Of a stretch of 64,000 nucleotides of DNA, positions 47,635 to 57,404 are shown in pieces (positions within the stretch are counted from its first letter, which is position 1; every line of letters begins with the position of its first letter). The translations under genes and the position numbers were made by a program. The notes under the pieces were generated by a model. That model searched no databases, was not told the origin of the DNA, and worked only from the letters and a program-made list of their open reading frames with translations. The stretch comes from SURF-28 sp034521465. GTDB lineage: Bacteria; Bacteroidota; Ignavibacteria; Ignavibacteriales; Melioribacteraceae. The DNA is taken from contig JAXHMN010000011.1 in NCBI GenBank assembly GCA_034521465.1, forward strand, positions 186,001 through 250,000, read 5' to 3'.

Positions 47635-49272
47635 TCAATTAACTTCTCGTCCACCTAGTTGATCAACTATGGCGTGAATTAGGTTGCTGTTGTTATCATC
47701 AGATTTTATTTGGTGAGATGGTATTTTATTTTTCGTTGAAAATTCCATTTTGCATGGTGTACCAAAAAACTCTTTTATTCTCGCGTTCAATTTTTCTTTT
47801 GTTCCTTTAAGTTGCTCAATATCTTCTTCTTTTTCAATATTAATTTTCAATGAATTTCCGTTTAATTCCGGTTGAGAATTACATAAAAGCGGTCCAAATG
47901 TGAAATCCTTCTGAACAAAGTCTACAAATTCGTTCCACTTTTCAACTACTGATCCGAGATTTGTAGTTGTATTAACAGCGGGGGCAGAAAACTTTTCAAC
48001 TTGAGGTGATTCTACTTTATTAGAGGTTAGTTTATTTTCAGTATTATTTTGATCCGAATAGTTTTTTTTAGGTGAAGCTGAGCTTTTTGTTGATTGTTGT
48101 GATGTAATTGGAACAGGATTATCTGAATTATTAATCTTCCCGCCTTGCTCTTGAAGTAATTTGATTATTTCGCTGATCGTGCTTGTGCGCTCAAGCCCAA
48201 TTAAATGACTTAAAGCAATTTCCACTTTCAATTTTTGATTTTGAGTGTTTTTTACTTCGTATACAGTTTTATTGAGCATCGAAAGAATTCGCAGTAAGTC
48301 ACCTTCAGTAAATCTGTTTCCGTATTCAAGATACTTGGTTTTAAATACTTCCGCCGATTCTAAAAGTTTGTGATCTTTTGTAATCACAACTGTTAGGATA
48401 TTTCTAAAATGTTCGACTAATCCATTAATAAAATCAATATAGTTCCAACCGTGGTCATATATTTTTTGCGAGACGCTAAAAGCGGATTCAAAGTTTTTAT
48501 CAATTATAGCGTCTGATATAATAAAGTAAAGTTCCTCATCAATTAGATTAAGCATTTGAGAAATATCTTTTGCTTTAACATTTGTTCCGCAGAAAGAAAT
48601 AACTTGATCAAATAGACTTTGCGCATCTCTCAATGCTCCGTCTGCTTTTTTTGCGATTAATGTTAATGATTGATCGTCTATTTTAATTTTTTCCGAAGCT
48701 GCAATTTTCGCTAATTGATTTTTGATTGCATTCAATTCTATTCTACGGAAATCAAATCGTTGGCAGCGGGAAATTATCGTCAAAGGAACTTTATGAATAT
48801 CAGTGGTAGCAAAAACAAAAATTGTGTGTTCCGGCGGTTCCTCAAGTGTTTTTAAAAGTGCGTTAAAAGATTCGTTCGTAAGCATATGAACTTCATCTAT
48901 AATATATATTTTGTACTTACCTTTAGATGGAGCATATTTTACCGATTCGCGAAGTGTTCTTATTTCGTCTATTCTTCGATTTGAAGCGCCGTCAATTTCG
49001 ATTATATCTAGGGATTGAGAAGTTTGAAAGGATTTACACATATCGCATTCATTGCATGGCTCACCATCTTTTGGATTTAGGCAGTTTAGGGATTTTGCTA
49101 AAATTCTTGCAGTAGTGGTTTTGCCTACTCCGCGCGGCCCTGCAAATATAAACGAATGTGCAATTCGGTTATTTACAATTGCATTCTTGAGTGTTTTTGT
49201 GATGTGTTCTTGTCCAACTACATCTTCAAAAATTTGAGGGCGCCATTTTCTTGCTGTTACAACGAAGTTCAT
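47635..49272 (-). CDS. dnaX: DNA polymerase III subunits gamma/tau
   Basis: 545 residues. Walker A 'GPRGVGKTTTARILA', zinc cysteines 'CLNPKDGEPCNECDMC', Walker B 'KIYIIDEVHMLT', arginine finger 'IISRCQRFDF', then domain III and a charged, low-complexity linker (about 380-440). A run of eight A (A8, 48062-48069 on the minus strand) encodes Lys-Lys-Asn in the linker at about residue 402; a shift there would stop within about six to fifteen codons and produce a gamma-like short form, as known in Thermus and E. coli. Intact frame here. Confidence 0.95.
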   Translation of the reverse strand: MNFVVTARKWRPQIFEDVVGQEHITKTLKNAIVNNRIAHSFIFAGPRGVGKTTTARILAKSLNCLNPKDGEPCNECDMCKSFQTSQSLDIIEIDGASNRRIDEIRTLRESVKYAPSKGKYKIYIIDEVHMLTNESFNALLKTLEEPPEHTIFVFATTDIHKVPLTIISRCQRFDFRRIELNAIKNQLAKIAASEKIKIDDQSLTLIAKKADGALRDAQSLFDQVISFCGTNVKAKDISQMLNLIDEELYFIISDAIIDKNFESAFSVSQKIYDHGWNYIDFINGLVEHFRNILTVVITKDHKLLESAEVFKTKYLEYGNRFTEGDLLRILSMLNKTVYEVKNTQNQKLKVEIALSHLIGLERTSTISEIIKLLQEQGGKINNSDNPVPITSQQSTKSSASPKKNYSDQNNTENKLTSNKVESPQVEKFSAPAVNTTTNLGSVVEKWNEFVDFVQKDFTFGPLLCNSQPELNGNSLKINIEKEEDIEQLKGTKEKLNARIKEFFGTPCKMEFSTKNKIPSHQIKSDDNNSNLIHAIVDQLGGREVN

Positions 49273-49447
49273 AATTACTTATTAGTTTGTTTTTGATTGG
49301 TCTGTAAGATAACGAAAATATTTTTTTATTTCGGAGTTAAAAATAATTATCTGGAAATTGGCATGTGTGAAGAACTTTAAAAAGTAAGAAGGATAACCTT
49401 TTACTAATGATTTTAGAGAAACAAAATTAGTTATGCAGACACTGAGT

Positions 49448-49956
49448 TCAAATGAGTTTCAGTTTGGTTGAGTTAATTTCGCTAACCAGATAGCTTATTA
49501 TCTCTTCCAAGTACCTTTTATCAACCTCATTAAATGCGGAATAGATGTAACTATCTAAATCCAAAACTCCGAAAAGTTCACCATCGGAAATTATTGGAAC
49601 CACAATTTCCGATTTGGATTCGGCATCACAAGTAATGTGTCCCGGAAATTTGTTTACGTCTTCTACAATTATGGTCTCTTTTTTTGTGCCGCAGTGCCGC
49701 AAACGCCTTTTCCCAAATCAATTACTGTACAAGCAACTTTTCCTTGAAATGGGCCAAGAAAAAGTCTGTCATTTTTAAGGAAATAAAAACCAACCCAACT
49801 TATTTTATCAAAAGCTTCGTTTAGGGCAGCGGATATATTCGAAAGGTTTGAGATTATCGGTTCGTCCGCATTGATCAAACCTTTCAATTGTTGAATTAAT
49901 GTTTTATAAATCTCTTGATCTGATAAATTTTTATTTATCGAAACTGATTCTGACAT
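49448..49956 (-). CDS. GAF-domain free methionine-R-sulfoxide reductase (frameshifted)
   Basis: About 169 residues after repair. Single GAF domain with 'WVGFYFLKNDRLFLGPFQGK' then 'VACTVIDLGKGVCGTA' and 'GHITCDAESKSEIVVPI'; the three cysteines (in ACT, VCGTA and HITCDA) match those of fRMsr (MsrC), which reduces free Met-(R)-sulfoxide. One A is missing in the run 49679-49685 (plus strand T7), splitting the gene after 'VCGTAAQKK'. Its start overlaps the stop of lon (TAATG), so both are co-transcribed, which suits a stress-protein pairing. Confidence 0.85.
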
Positions 49957-52394
49957 TATTTGTTAGGTACTGTTTTTTTCTTTGTTGATTTTGCTTTTGA
50001 AGCAGTTCTCTTCTTTAAATTAAAAACATAAGGCATAGCTTCTGCAATCGTATTAACTGGAACAATTTTAAGTCCTTCTTTTGCTTCAGGTTTTATCTCC
50101 TTTAGATCTTTTTCATTTTCTTGTGGAATTAAAACTGTTTTCATTCCATTTCTTCGCGCAGCAAGAAGTTTCTCATTCAATCCGCCGATTGCTAAAATTT
50201 TTCCGCGTAAAGTTATTTCACCTGTCATAGCAACATTTGCTTTTGGCGCCTTACCCGAAACAGCAGAATACATTGACATTGCCAATGTAATTCCGGCTGA
50301 AGGACCATCCTTTGGAATTGCTCCTTCCGGTAAGTGAATGTGGATTTCTTTACCCTTATTGAAATGAGGTTGAAGCCCAAAATCTTTTGCATGTGCTCTT
50401 AAATAACTTAAAGCAGCTTGTGCAGATTCTTTCATTACATTGCCGATCTGCCCCGTAACACTTAATTTTTCGGAGCCGGGCATTACCGATGCTTCAACAA
50501 GTAAAATATCTCCACCAGCATTCGTCCATGCAAGTCCGTTTACGCTTCCCACCGTCGATTCACCTTTCGCTTTTTGTGCTCGTATTTTTGGAACGCCGAG
50601 AAATTCTTCAATTTTTTTATCATTAATTGTAAATGATTTTTTTGTATTCTTCTTTTTACCGTTTGTATAACTTTCGGAAACAATAGAATGAACTGTTTTT
50701 CTCAAAACAGTTGAGATTTCCCTTTCTAAATTACGAACGCCGGCTTCTCGAGTATATTCATTTATTATTTTGGAGACCGCTTCGTCACCGAAGTTAACTT
50801 TGAATTTATCTAATCCGTGAGTGCTCAATTGCTTCGGAATAATGTGCCGTTTTGCAATTTCTTTTTTCTCAAATTCTAAGTAACCGGGCAGATCAATGAT
50901 CTCCATTCTATCTTGCAGCGGCAGAGGAATATTGTATCTAATGTTAGCAGTTGTAATGAACATTACCTTTGATAGATCATAATCCGCATCGAGATAATGG
51001 TCACTAAATGTGTGGTTTTGTTCGGGATCTAAGACTTCGAGCATAGCAGAGGAGGGATCTCCCCGGAAATCCATACTCATTTTATCGATTTCGTCAAGCA
51101 GCATAACCGGGTTCACAGTTCCGGCACGCTTCATTGATTGAACTATTTTTCCGGGCATTGATCCGATATAAGTTCTGCGGTGTCCTCTTATCTCGGCTTC
51201 ATCTCTTACTCCGCCTAGACTTATTCGAACAAATTTTCTTCCCAATGCTCTTGCAATAGATTTACCGAGCGAAGTCTTACCAACTCCGGGAGGTCCGACG
51301 AAACAGAGTATTTGACCGCGTATTTCTTTAACTAAATTCAATACGGCAATATGTTCAACTATTCTGTCTTTTGGTTTTTCTAAACCGTAGTGATCTTCAT
51401 CCAAAATTTTGCGAACGTTTTTTATATTGAGATTATCTTTCGTTTTTTTCGTCCAAGGAATTTCAGTAAGCCAGTCAAGATAATTTCTTATTACAGTTGA
51501 TTCAGGCGAACTTGGTGGAGTTTTTTTCAGCTTATTAAATTCATCGAGAGCTTTTTCTTCCACCTCTTTGGGCATTTTTACTTTTTTGATCTTCTCTTTC
51601 AGCTTTGCAAATTCCGGTGATCCTTCTTCATCTTCGCCTAATTCGTCTTGGAGTATTCGTATTTGCTCTTGAATGATAAACTTACGTTGAGTCTTGGTGA
51701 TGTTTTCTTGAACTTTATTTTCAATTTCTTTTTCGACTTTGAGTATATCAACTTCGGAGCTGAGGATGTTCATTACTTCATAAATCTGTTCCTTCAATGA
51801 AAACTTGCTCAAGACTTTTTGTTTAACATCAATAGATTGATTAATATTTGCGGCTACATAGAATAATTTTCTATCAAATTCATCTATGTTTTCGTAAGCA
51901 TTAATTGTTTCTGCGGGAATGGTTCTGTTGATCTTCACATAATTCTTAAAGAGGTTGGTCATTTGTCTGATCAAGGCATTCATTTCCAACGGGTCTTCAA
52001 ATTTCGGTAAAACTACTTCAACTTCAGCTTCAAAAAAATCTTGATTTGAAACAAAATTTTTAACTCTACCTTGAATAATGCCATCAACTAAGATTTTCAT
52101 TAAACCGTTTGGCAGCTTGAGTATTTGGATTATCTTAGCAATTGTTCCCTCCGTGTAAATGTCATCTTGAGAAGGGTCTTCAATATTTGCTTTTTTTTGA
52201 GCCGCAATAAATATATACTTTGAGCTATCTAGTGCATAGTTGGCAGCTTTTATTGACTGTTCTCTTCCTACTAAAACGGGAAAAATCATATAAGGAAAAA
52301 TTACATTATCGCGGAGCGGCAATACGGGCAGCTTAGTCGGGATATCTTCAACTATTGAGTCATCTAACGAATAATTTCTAATCTTCTCTTCCAT
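49956..52394 (-). CDS. lon: ATP-dependent protease Lon
   Basis: 812 residues from ATG 52394, chosen over an earlier ATG at 52487 because AAGGA lies just upstream and the N terminus then matches Lon ('KLPVLPLRDNVIFPYMIFPV'). Substrate-binding N domain, Walker A 'GPPGVGKTSLGKSIA', Walker B 'VMLLDEIDKM', catalytic Ser in 'PKDGPSAGITLAMS' and Lys in 'LRGKILAIGGLNEKLLA'. The C terminus has a basic tail 'SKAKSTKKKTVPNK' beyond the normal end. Lon degrades misfolded and regulatory proteins. Confidence 0.96.
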   Translation of the reverse strand: MEEKIRNYSLDDSIVEDIPTKLPVLPLRDNVIFPYMIFPVLVGREQSIKAANYALDSSKYIFIAAQKKANIEDPSQDDIYTEGTIAKIIQILKLPNGLMKILVDGIIQGRVKNFVSNQDFFEAEVEVVLPKFEDPLEMNALIRQMTNLFKNYVKINRTIPAETINAYENIDEFDRKLFYVAANINQSIDVKQKVLSKFSLKEQIYEVMNILSSEVDILKVEKEIENKVQENITKTQRKFIIQEQIRILQDELGEDEEGSPEFAKLKEKIKKVKMPKEVEEKALDEFNKLKKTPPSSPESTVIRNYLDWLTEIPWTKKTKDNLNIKNVRKILDEDHYGLEKPKDRIVEHIAVLNLVKEIRGQILCFVGPPGVGKTSLGKSIARALGRKFVRISLGGVRDEAEIRGHRRTYIGSMPGKIVQSMKRAGTVNPVMLLDEIDKMSMDFRGDPSSAMLEVLDPEQNHTFSDHYLDADYDLSKVMFITTANIRYNIPLPLQDRMEIIDLPGYLEFEKKEIAKRHIIPKQLSTHGLDKFKVNFGDEAVSKIINEYTREAGVRNLEREISTVLRKTVHSIVSESYTNGKKKNTKKSFTINDKKIEEFLGVPKIRAQKAKGESTVGSVNGLAWTNAGGDILLVEASVMPGSEKLSVTGQIGNVMKESAQAALSYLRAHAKDFGLQPHFNKGKEIHIHLPEGAIPKDGPSAGITLAMSMYSAVSGKAPKANVAMTGEITLRGKILAIGGLNEKLLAARRNGMKTVLIPQENEKDLKEIKPEAKEGLKIVPVNTIAEAMPYVFNLKKRTASKAKSTKKKTVPNK

Positions 52395-52562
52395 TAAAGT
52401 CCTTAAATATAATTCATGAATAAGATTACAAATATACCAAATATGAAGACCGTCACCAAGAAGAGTGAAATAATAGGATTTGACCAATGATGAAGAGGTG
52501 ATAATGAAATAATTTTACTTACGAATATTTTTTTCACCAAAAAAAACAACTTAAACTCAATC

Positions 52563-53403
52563 CTACTTTTGAGTATTTATGATACTGAAAACCCGATCCG
52601 GGAAATCTGTTTCAATTCCGTCAACTCCGGCATCGATAAAGTGTTTTATGTCTTCGGTATCGTTAACTCCCCACACGATGACCTTTTTGTTTTTCATTTG
52701 CGCCATCTTTATATATAAATGATTCCGATAAGAATAATTTGTGCGGCTGCAAATATTCCGCCTCAACATCAAATACGGATCCAAAGGAAATACCGGTATC
52801 AATTATCATACTTAACCATGGAATTCTGACAGCATAAACGTACAGCAGTGGAATTGATTCATCCAAAGTTCTGATTTTTTCTAGTTGATTTGGATCGAAG
52901 GATTTAAGTATAACACGATTTGTAAAATTATTTTTCTCCAGCAATTCTAAAGTTTTCTCTTCAATTTTTTTATACTCGCCTAAGCCGCCCTTAAATTCAA
53001 TTATGAGCAACGATGTATTAGAGTAATTGGTATCGGCCATCATTTTGATTATCTCTTCAAGGGAAGGAACTTTACTACCTGAAAATCTATCACCAAACCA
53101 AGAACCGGCATCTAATTTTTGCAGATCATCAAAAGAAAAGTTCGAAATATTGCCGCGTCCATCAGTTGTTCGATTAACATCAGCATCATGTAATGCAACC
53201 GGGATTCCGTCACTAGTTTGTCGTAAATCTATTTCAATTGCGTTAGATCCTAACTCTAAAGCAATTTCAATTGATTCAAGCGTATTTTCCGGGGCATGTC
53301 CGGCAGCGCCACGGTGTCCGACTATTAAAAACTCCTTTGAATCTGATTTTGTGTTCGGTAATAAATTTAGCGTTAATAAAATGACCGAAAGTAAAATTTT
53401 CAT
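52563..53403 (-). CDS. glpQ: Secreted glycerophosphodiester phosphodiesterase (frameshifted)
   Basis: About 280 residues after repair. Signal peptide 'KILLSVILLTLNLLPNTKS'. GDPD core: 'VGHRGAAGHAPENTLESIEI' with catalytic His-Arg, 'AIEIDLRQTSDGIPVALHDA' (E-x-D-x-R, H-D), 'KSFDPNQLEKI' and C-terminal 'VIVWGVND'. The break is at about 52703-52710 ('FIYKDG' to 'YKMAQMKNKKVIVWG'). Hydrolyses glycerophosphodiesters in the periplasm to glycerol 3-phosphate. Divergent from suhB. Confidence 0.9.
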
Positions 53404-53569
53404 TTAACCTCTAATTCGAAATAGAAAATTGATTTTTCTTCAGTATTTTGTTATTCATTATCAATAAAAGCTATTTATAAAATTTGCTCATGATGATAAT
53501 TTAACAATAAAAGAGGGCTTCCGTTTCAAAAAGTTTAAATTTTTATTCTACATAAACCGAAGGTAAAAA

Positions 53570-54334
53570 ATGATTGACAAAGTTATTAATGTAACAGAAC
53601 AAGCCGGTGAGATTGCAAGAGAAGGATTTGGAAAGAACTTCGATATTGAATACAAATCAAATAGTTCTGATTTGGTGACAGAATATGATAAAAAAGCCGA
53701 GAAGTTTATTACTGATTTTATTAAAAAAGAATTTCCCGGTCATTCAATATTAGCCGAAGAAAGTGGTGAAGAGAAACTTGATTCTGAATACCGTTGGGTA
53801 ATCGATCCAATTGACGGTACAACAAACTTTGCTCACGGACTACCAATGTTTTCTGTTTCGGTTGGGGTGCAAAAGAATGGACAAACAATCTATGGGGCAG
53901 TTTACGATGTAATGCAAAAAACAATCTATTCGGCTGAATTGAATTCCGGAGCTTTTTGTAACGGTAAAAAAATTGAGGTAAGCAAAAATGATGACCTGAA
54001 GAAAAGTTTATTGGTTACCGGTTTTCCATACGATATTGAAAAACATATGCCCAGAATTGTGGATAAATTCTCTGAAATATTAAATAAATCAAGAGCTGTC
54101 CGTAGGCTCGGTTCCGCAGCCATTGATTTATGCTATGTTGCATCGGGAATTTTTGACGGATTTTGGGAATTGGAGCTTCAACAATGGGATGTTTGTGCAG
54201 GTAATTTGATTTTAGAAGAAGCCGGTGGAAAAGTTACGGATTTTAGCGGTAACCCAATCAAAAACTCTGCTACAGAATTACTAGCTACAAATGGCAAAAT
54301 ACACACACAATTGAGTGAAATACTAAATTCATAA
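53570..54334 (+). CDS. suhB: Inositol-1-monophosphatase family protein
   Basis: 254 residues. 'SDLVTEYDKKAEKFITDFIK', 'HSILAEESGEEKLDSEYRWV', 'IDPIDGTTNFAHGLPMFSVS' and 'WDVCAGNLILEEAGGKVTDF' are the metal-dependent phosphatase motifs (D-P-x-D-G-T). In E. coli SuhB also binds RNA polymerase and rRNA antitermination complexes. Substrate here is not fixed by sequence. Followed by cmk after 90 bases. Confidence 0.92.
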   Translation: MIDKVINVTEQAGEIAREGFGKNFDIEYKSNSSDLVTEYDKKAEKFITDFIKKEFPGHSILAEESGEEKLDSEYRWVIDPIDGTTNFAHGLPMFSVSVGVQKNGQTIYGAVYDVMQKTIYSAELNSGAFCNGKKIEVSKNDDLKKSLLVTGFPYDIEKHMPRIVDKFSEILNKSRAVRRLGSAAIDLCYVASGIFDGFWELELQQWDVCAGNLILEEAGGKVTDFSGNPIKNSATELLATNGKIHTQLSEILNS

Positions 54335-54424
54335 ACCGCCAAATTTCCATAAGTCCTTTTATTTACAATATTTATTAAGATTAGTTGTTGATAAAAATTC
54401 TAATTATTCCTAAATTTCTGTTCT

Positions 54425-55114
54425 ATGTCAAAAAAAGTTGTGATCGCTATTGATGGTCCCGCCGGGGCGGGCAAAAGTACTGTTGCTAAACACTTAGCAC
54501 AACTTTTAAATTATGTGTATGTTGATACCGGAGCGATGTACAGAGCTCTTACATTTATTGTAATCAGAGAAAATGTTGCTGATGATATTGAAAAGGTTAT
54601 TAAAATTTCAAAAGATGCAGAAATCGAACTTCGTTTTGAAGATTTTATAACTCGAGTATTTTTTAACGGTGAAGAAGTAACCGAAAAAATACGCTCTTCC
54701 GAAGTCAACAGTAAAGTAAGTGAGATAAGTAAAATTCCGGAAGTTCGTGAACAGATGGTAAAAATTCAGCGTTCACTTGGCAATAATCAAAATTTAATTG
54801 CCGAAGGAAGAGACACAACAACAATTGTATTTCCCGATGCCACCGTTAAAGTATATTTAACAGCAAGCATCGAAGAAAGAGCCAAAAGAAGATATAAAGA
54901 ATTAATAGAAAAAGGGTTCGACGTTTCGTTTGAAGAAGTAAAAGAAAACATCATTCAGCGAGATCAAATTGATAGCAGCCGGGAAGTAAGCCCGCTAAAA
55001 AAAGCTGATGATGCGGTTTTGATAGATTCAACAAACATGGAAATACCTGACGAAATTCACAAGATGATTAAAATAATTGAAGAATCAACCGGACTTCAAT
55101 TGAAATTAAAATAA
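54425..55114 (+). CDS. cmk: Cytidylate kinase
   Basis: 229 residues. Walker A 'IAIDGPAGAGKSTVAKHLA', 'YVDTGAMYRALTF', 'LIAEGRDTTTIVFPDATVKV' and 'RAKRRYKELIEKG' match Cmk, which phosphorylates CMP and dCMP. cmk directly upstream of rpsA is a widely conserved gene pair, which strengthens both calls. Confidence 0.96.
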   Translation: MSKKVVIAIDGPAGAGKSTVAKHLAQLLNYVYVDTGAMYRALTFIVIRENVADDIEKVIKISKDAEIELRFEDFITRVFFNGEEVTEKIRSSEVNSKVSEISKIPEVREQMVKIQRSLGNNQNLIAEGRDTTTIVFPDATVKVYLTASIEERAKRRYKELIEKGFDVSFEEVKENIIQRDQIDSSREVSPLKKADDAVLIDSTNMEIPDEIHKMIKIIEESTGLQLKLK

Positions 55115-55215
55115 GGTTTGCAGCCATCGCAAGTTAAAAATGTTAAACTAAACAAAATGCTTTGAGTTCTTTAGATGGCGGAGAATGATTAGCATGAACC
55201 TTTGTAGGAGGATCG

Positions 55216-57173
55216 ATGTCCGAGAAGGAAAAAGATCAAGAACAAGAAATACAAGCGACGACGAAAGAAGCGCTTGAAGATGCAAAAATATTTAATGAAG
55301 ACGAATATTCTGAAGAAGAAGTAAACGCTCTCGCAAAATTATATTCCGATTCATTTTACGACATTAGAGAAGGCGAAATTATCCAAGGTAAAATAGTTGG
55401 TATTTCCGGTGATAATATTGTTATTGATGTCGGATTCAAATCAGACGGAACTATTTCTAAAACTGAGTTTGAAGCAACCGAAGAAATAAAAATCGGTAAC
55501 GTTGTTGATATAGTTATTGAAAGTGTGGAAGATGAAGACGGTAACTTAATATTGAGTAAGAAAAGAGCCGACTTTCTCAAAGTTTGGGATAGAATTATTA
55601 AAGCATACGAAAATGACGAAGTTATTCCCGGTAAAATTCTTAAAAGAATTAAAGGCGGTATGGTCGTTGACCTTCAAGGAATTGAAGCATTCTTGCCAGG
55701 TTCACAAATTGATATTCGTCCGGTAAGAGACTTTGATGCGTTTGTAGGCCAAACAATGGATTTCAAAATTGTTAAAGTTAACGTTCCGACTGAAAACATT
55801 GTTGTTTCACACAAAGTACTTATTGAAGAAACAATATCCGATCAAAGAAAAGAAATTCTCGATAGCTTAGAAAAAGGTCAAATACTCGAAGGTATGGTAA
55901 AAGCAATTACAGACTTCGGCGTGTTTGTTGACCTTGGCGGTGTTGACGGACTCGTTCATATAACCGATTTAAGCTGGGGAAGAATTAATCATCCGAGTGA
56001 AATTGTTAAACTCGATGAAAAAATTAAAGTTGTTGTAACTGATTTCGATAAAGAGAAAAAACGAATTTCTCTCAGCTTGAAACAATTACAACCGCACCCA
56101 TGGGAAAAAATAAACGAGAAATATAATATCGGTGACAAAGTTTCCGGCAGAGTTGTTTCTCTAACCGACTACGGCGCTTTTATCGAAATTGAAAAAGGCA
56201 TTGAAGGATTAATACACATTTCGGAAATGAGCTGGACACAGCACATAAGTCATCCTTCACAGTTTGTTTCAATGGGTCAAGTTGTTGATGCAGTTATTCT
56301 CAGCTTGGATAAAGACGAAAAGAAAATCTCTCTCGGTATGAAACAATTAACTCCGGATCCGTGGCAGGAACTTCTTAAAAAATATCCTGTCGGTTCAAAA
56401 CATACCGGTATCGCAAGAAACTTAACAAACTTTGGTGTATTCGTTGAACTTGAACCTGGAATTGACGGGTTAGTTCATATATCCGATTTATCATGGACTA
56501 AGAAAATTCGTCACCCGGGGAAGTCGTAAAGAAAGGCGAAGAAATTGAAGTTGTTGTATTAAGTGTAGATACCGAACAAAGAAAAATATCATTGGGTCAT
56601 AAACAAATTAATGATAATCCTTGGGATAAATTTGAAACCGAGTATGCAGCCGGTAAGAAAACTCCGGGAAAAGTAGTTAGATTAATTGAAAAAGGCGTGA
56701 TAGTTGAATTACCCCTTGGTGTAGATGGTTTTATTCCGGCTACTCAATTGTCTCCTGCGAAAATCAAAAACTTATCATATTGTTTCCCAATTGATTCACA
56801 GTTAGAGTTGATAGTTCTTGAATTCGATAAAGAAAACAAAAAGATTGTTCTAAGTGCGCTTGCTGCTTTGAAAGATAAATCCAACGAAGATATTGCAAAA
56901 TATATTGAAGATCATAAGCTTGAAAAGGTAACTGTTGATGATATCAAACAAGCAGATACCGGTAAATTTGATGCTTCCGATTTTGATATCTATGAAGATA
57001 AACCAATACCTCAAGCTCCGCCGGCAGCGACTGAAGAAAAGAAAGAAGAAAGTACAACAAATAAAGTAGAAGAGAAAAAAGAAGAAACAAAACCGGAAGA
57101 GAAACCTGAACCGGAAGAAAAAGCTGAAGAAAAGAAAGAAGATACTGACGAGAAAAAAGAAAGAAGACGATAA
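55216..57173 (+). CDS. rpsA: 30S ribosomal protein S1 (frameshifted)
   Basis: About 652 codons when joined. Six S1 repeats are visible: 'GEIIQGKIVGISGDNIVIDV', 'NDEVIPGKILKRIKGGMVVD', 'GQILEGMVKAITDFGVFVDL', 'GDKVSGRVVSLTDYGAFIEI', 'GSKHTGIARNLTNFGVFVEL' and 'GKKTPGKVVRLIEKGVIVEL'. One G is missing in the G-run 56517-56520; joined, 'IRHPGEVVKKGEEIEVVVLS'. The tail after residue about 600 is rich in Lys and Glu (EEKKEE repeats), longer than in E. coli. Start has TAGGAGGATCG, a strong ribosome site. Confidence 0.96.
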
Positions 57174-57194
57174 GTAATTATCTGTAAACTTTTT

Positions 57195-57245
57195 AGGGCT
57201 GTATTTAGTTGTTGATATTAATAACTTAAGTGCAGCCCTTTTTTT
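57195..57245 (+). terminator. Terminator after rpsA
   Basis: AGGGCTG (57195-57201) and CAGCCCT (57233-57239) pair at the base with an AT-rich inner hairpin (TTAGTTGTT against AATAACTTAA) and are followed by TTTTTT. It closes the cmk-rpsA transcript. Confidence 0.75.
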
Positions 57246-57278
57246 AATAAATAATATTATTTGGGAACTCATCCCAAA

Positions 57279-57380
57279 CCCCTTCTCTTAAAAGAGAAGG
57301 GGCTTTATGACAAATGGTCATTAGCCCCGCCATTTATGGCAGGGAAAAGGAAATTAAAAAAGGTGTTGGGCTTTAGTCCC
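57279..57380. repeat. REP-like palindrome cluster before mtaB
   Basis: CCCCTTCTCTT-AA-AAGAGAAGGGG (57279-57302, 11 pairs), GGGGCTTTATGACaaatgGTCAT plus TAGCCCC (57299-57328, nested), CCGCCatttatGGCAGG (about 57328-57344), and GGGCTTTAGTCCC (57368-57380). The last is the same unit as at 25180 and 25948 near the Y1 transposase, with one base changed. These are separated by AT-rich spacers and directly precede the mtaB start. Confidence 0.75.
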
Positions 57381-57404
57381 ATTGCATTAAGAATTAAAAA
57401 AAAG

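Noticed and set aside
52395..52487. Longer Lon N terminus starting at 52487
   Set aside because: The added 31 residues have no Lon similarity, and the ATG at 52394 has a ribosome site and the expected N-terminal wording.
57261..57404. Longer mtaB with an N-terminal extension from 57261
   Set aside because: The extension runs through the REP hairpins and has no family similarity; the ATG at 57405 begins the conserved UPF0004 region.
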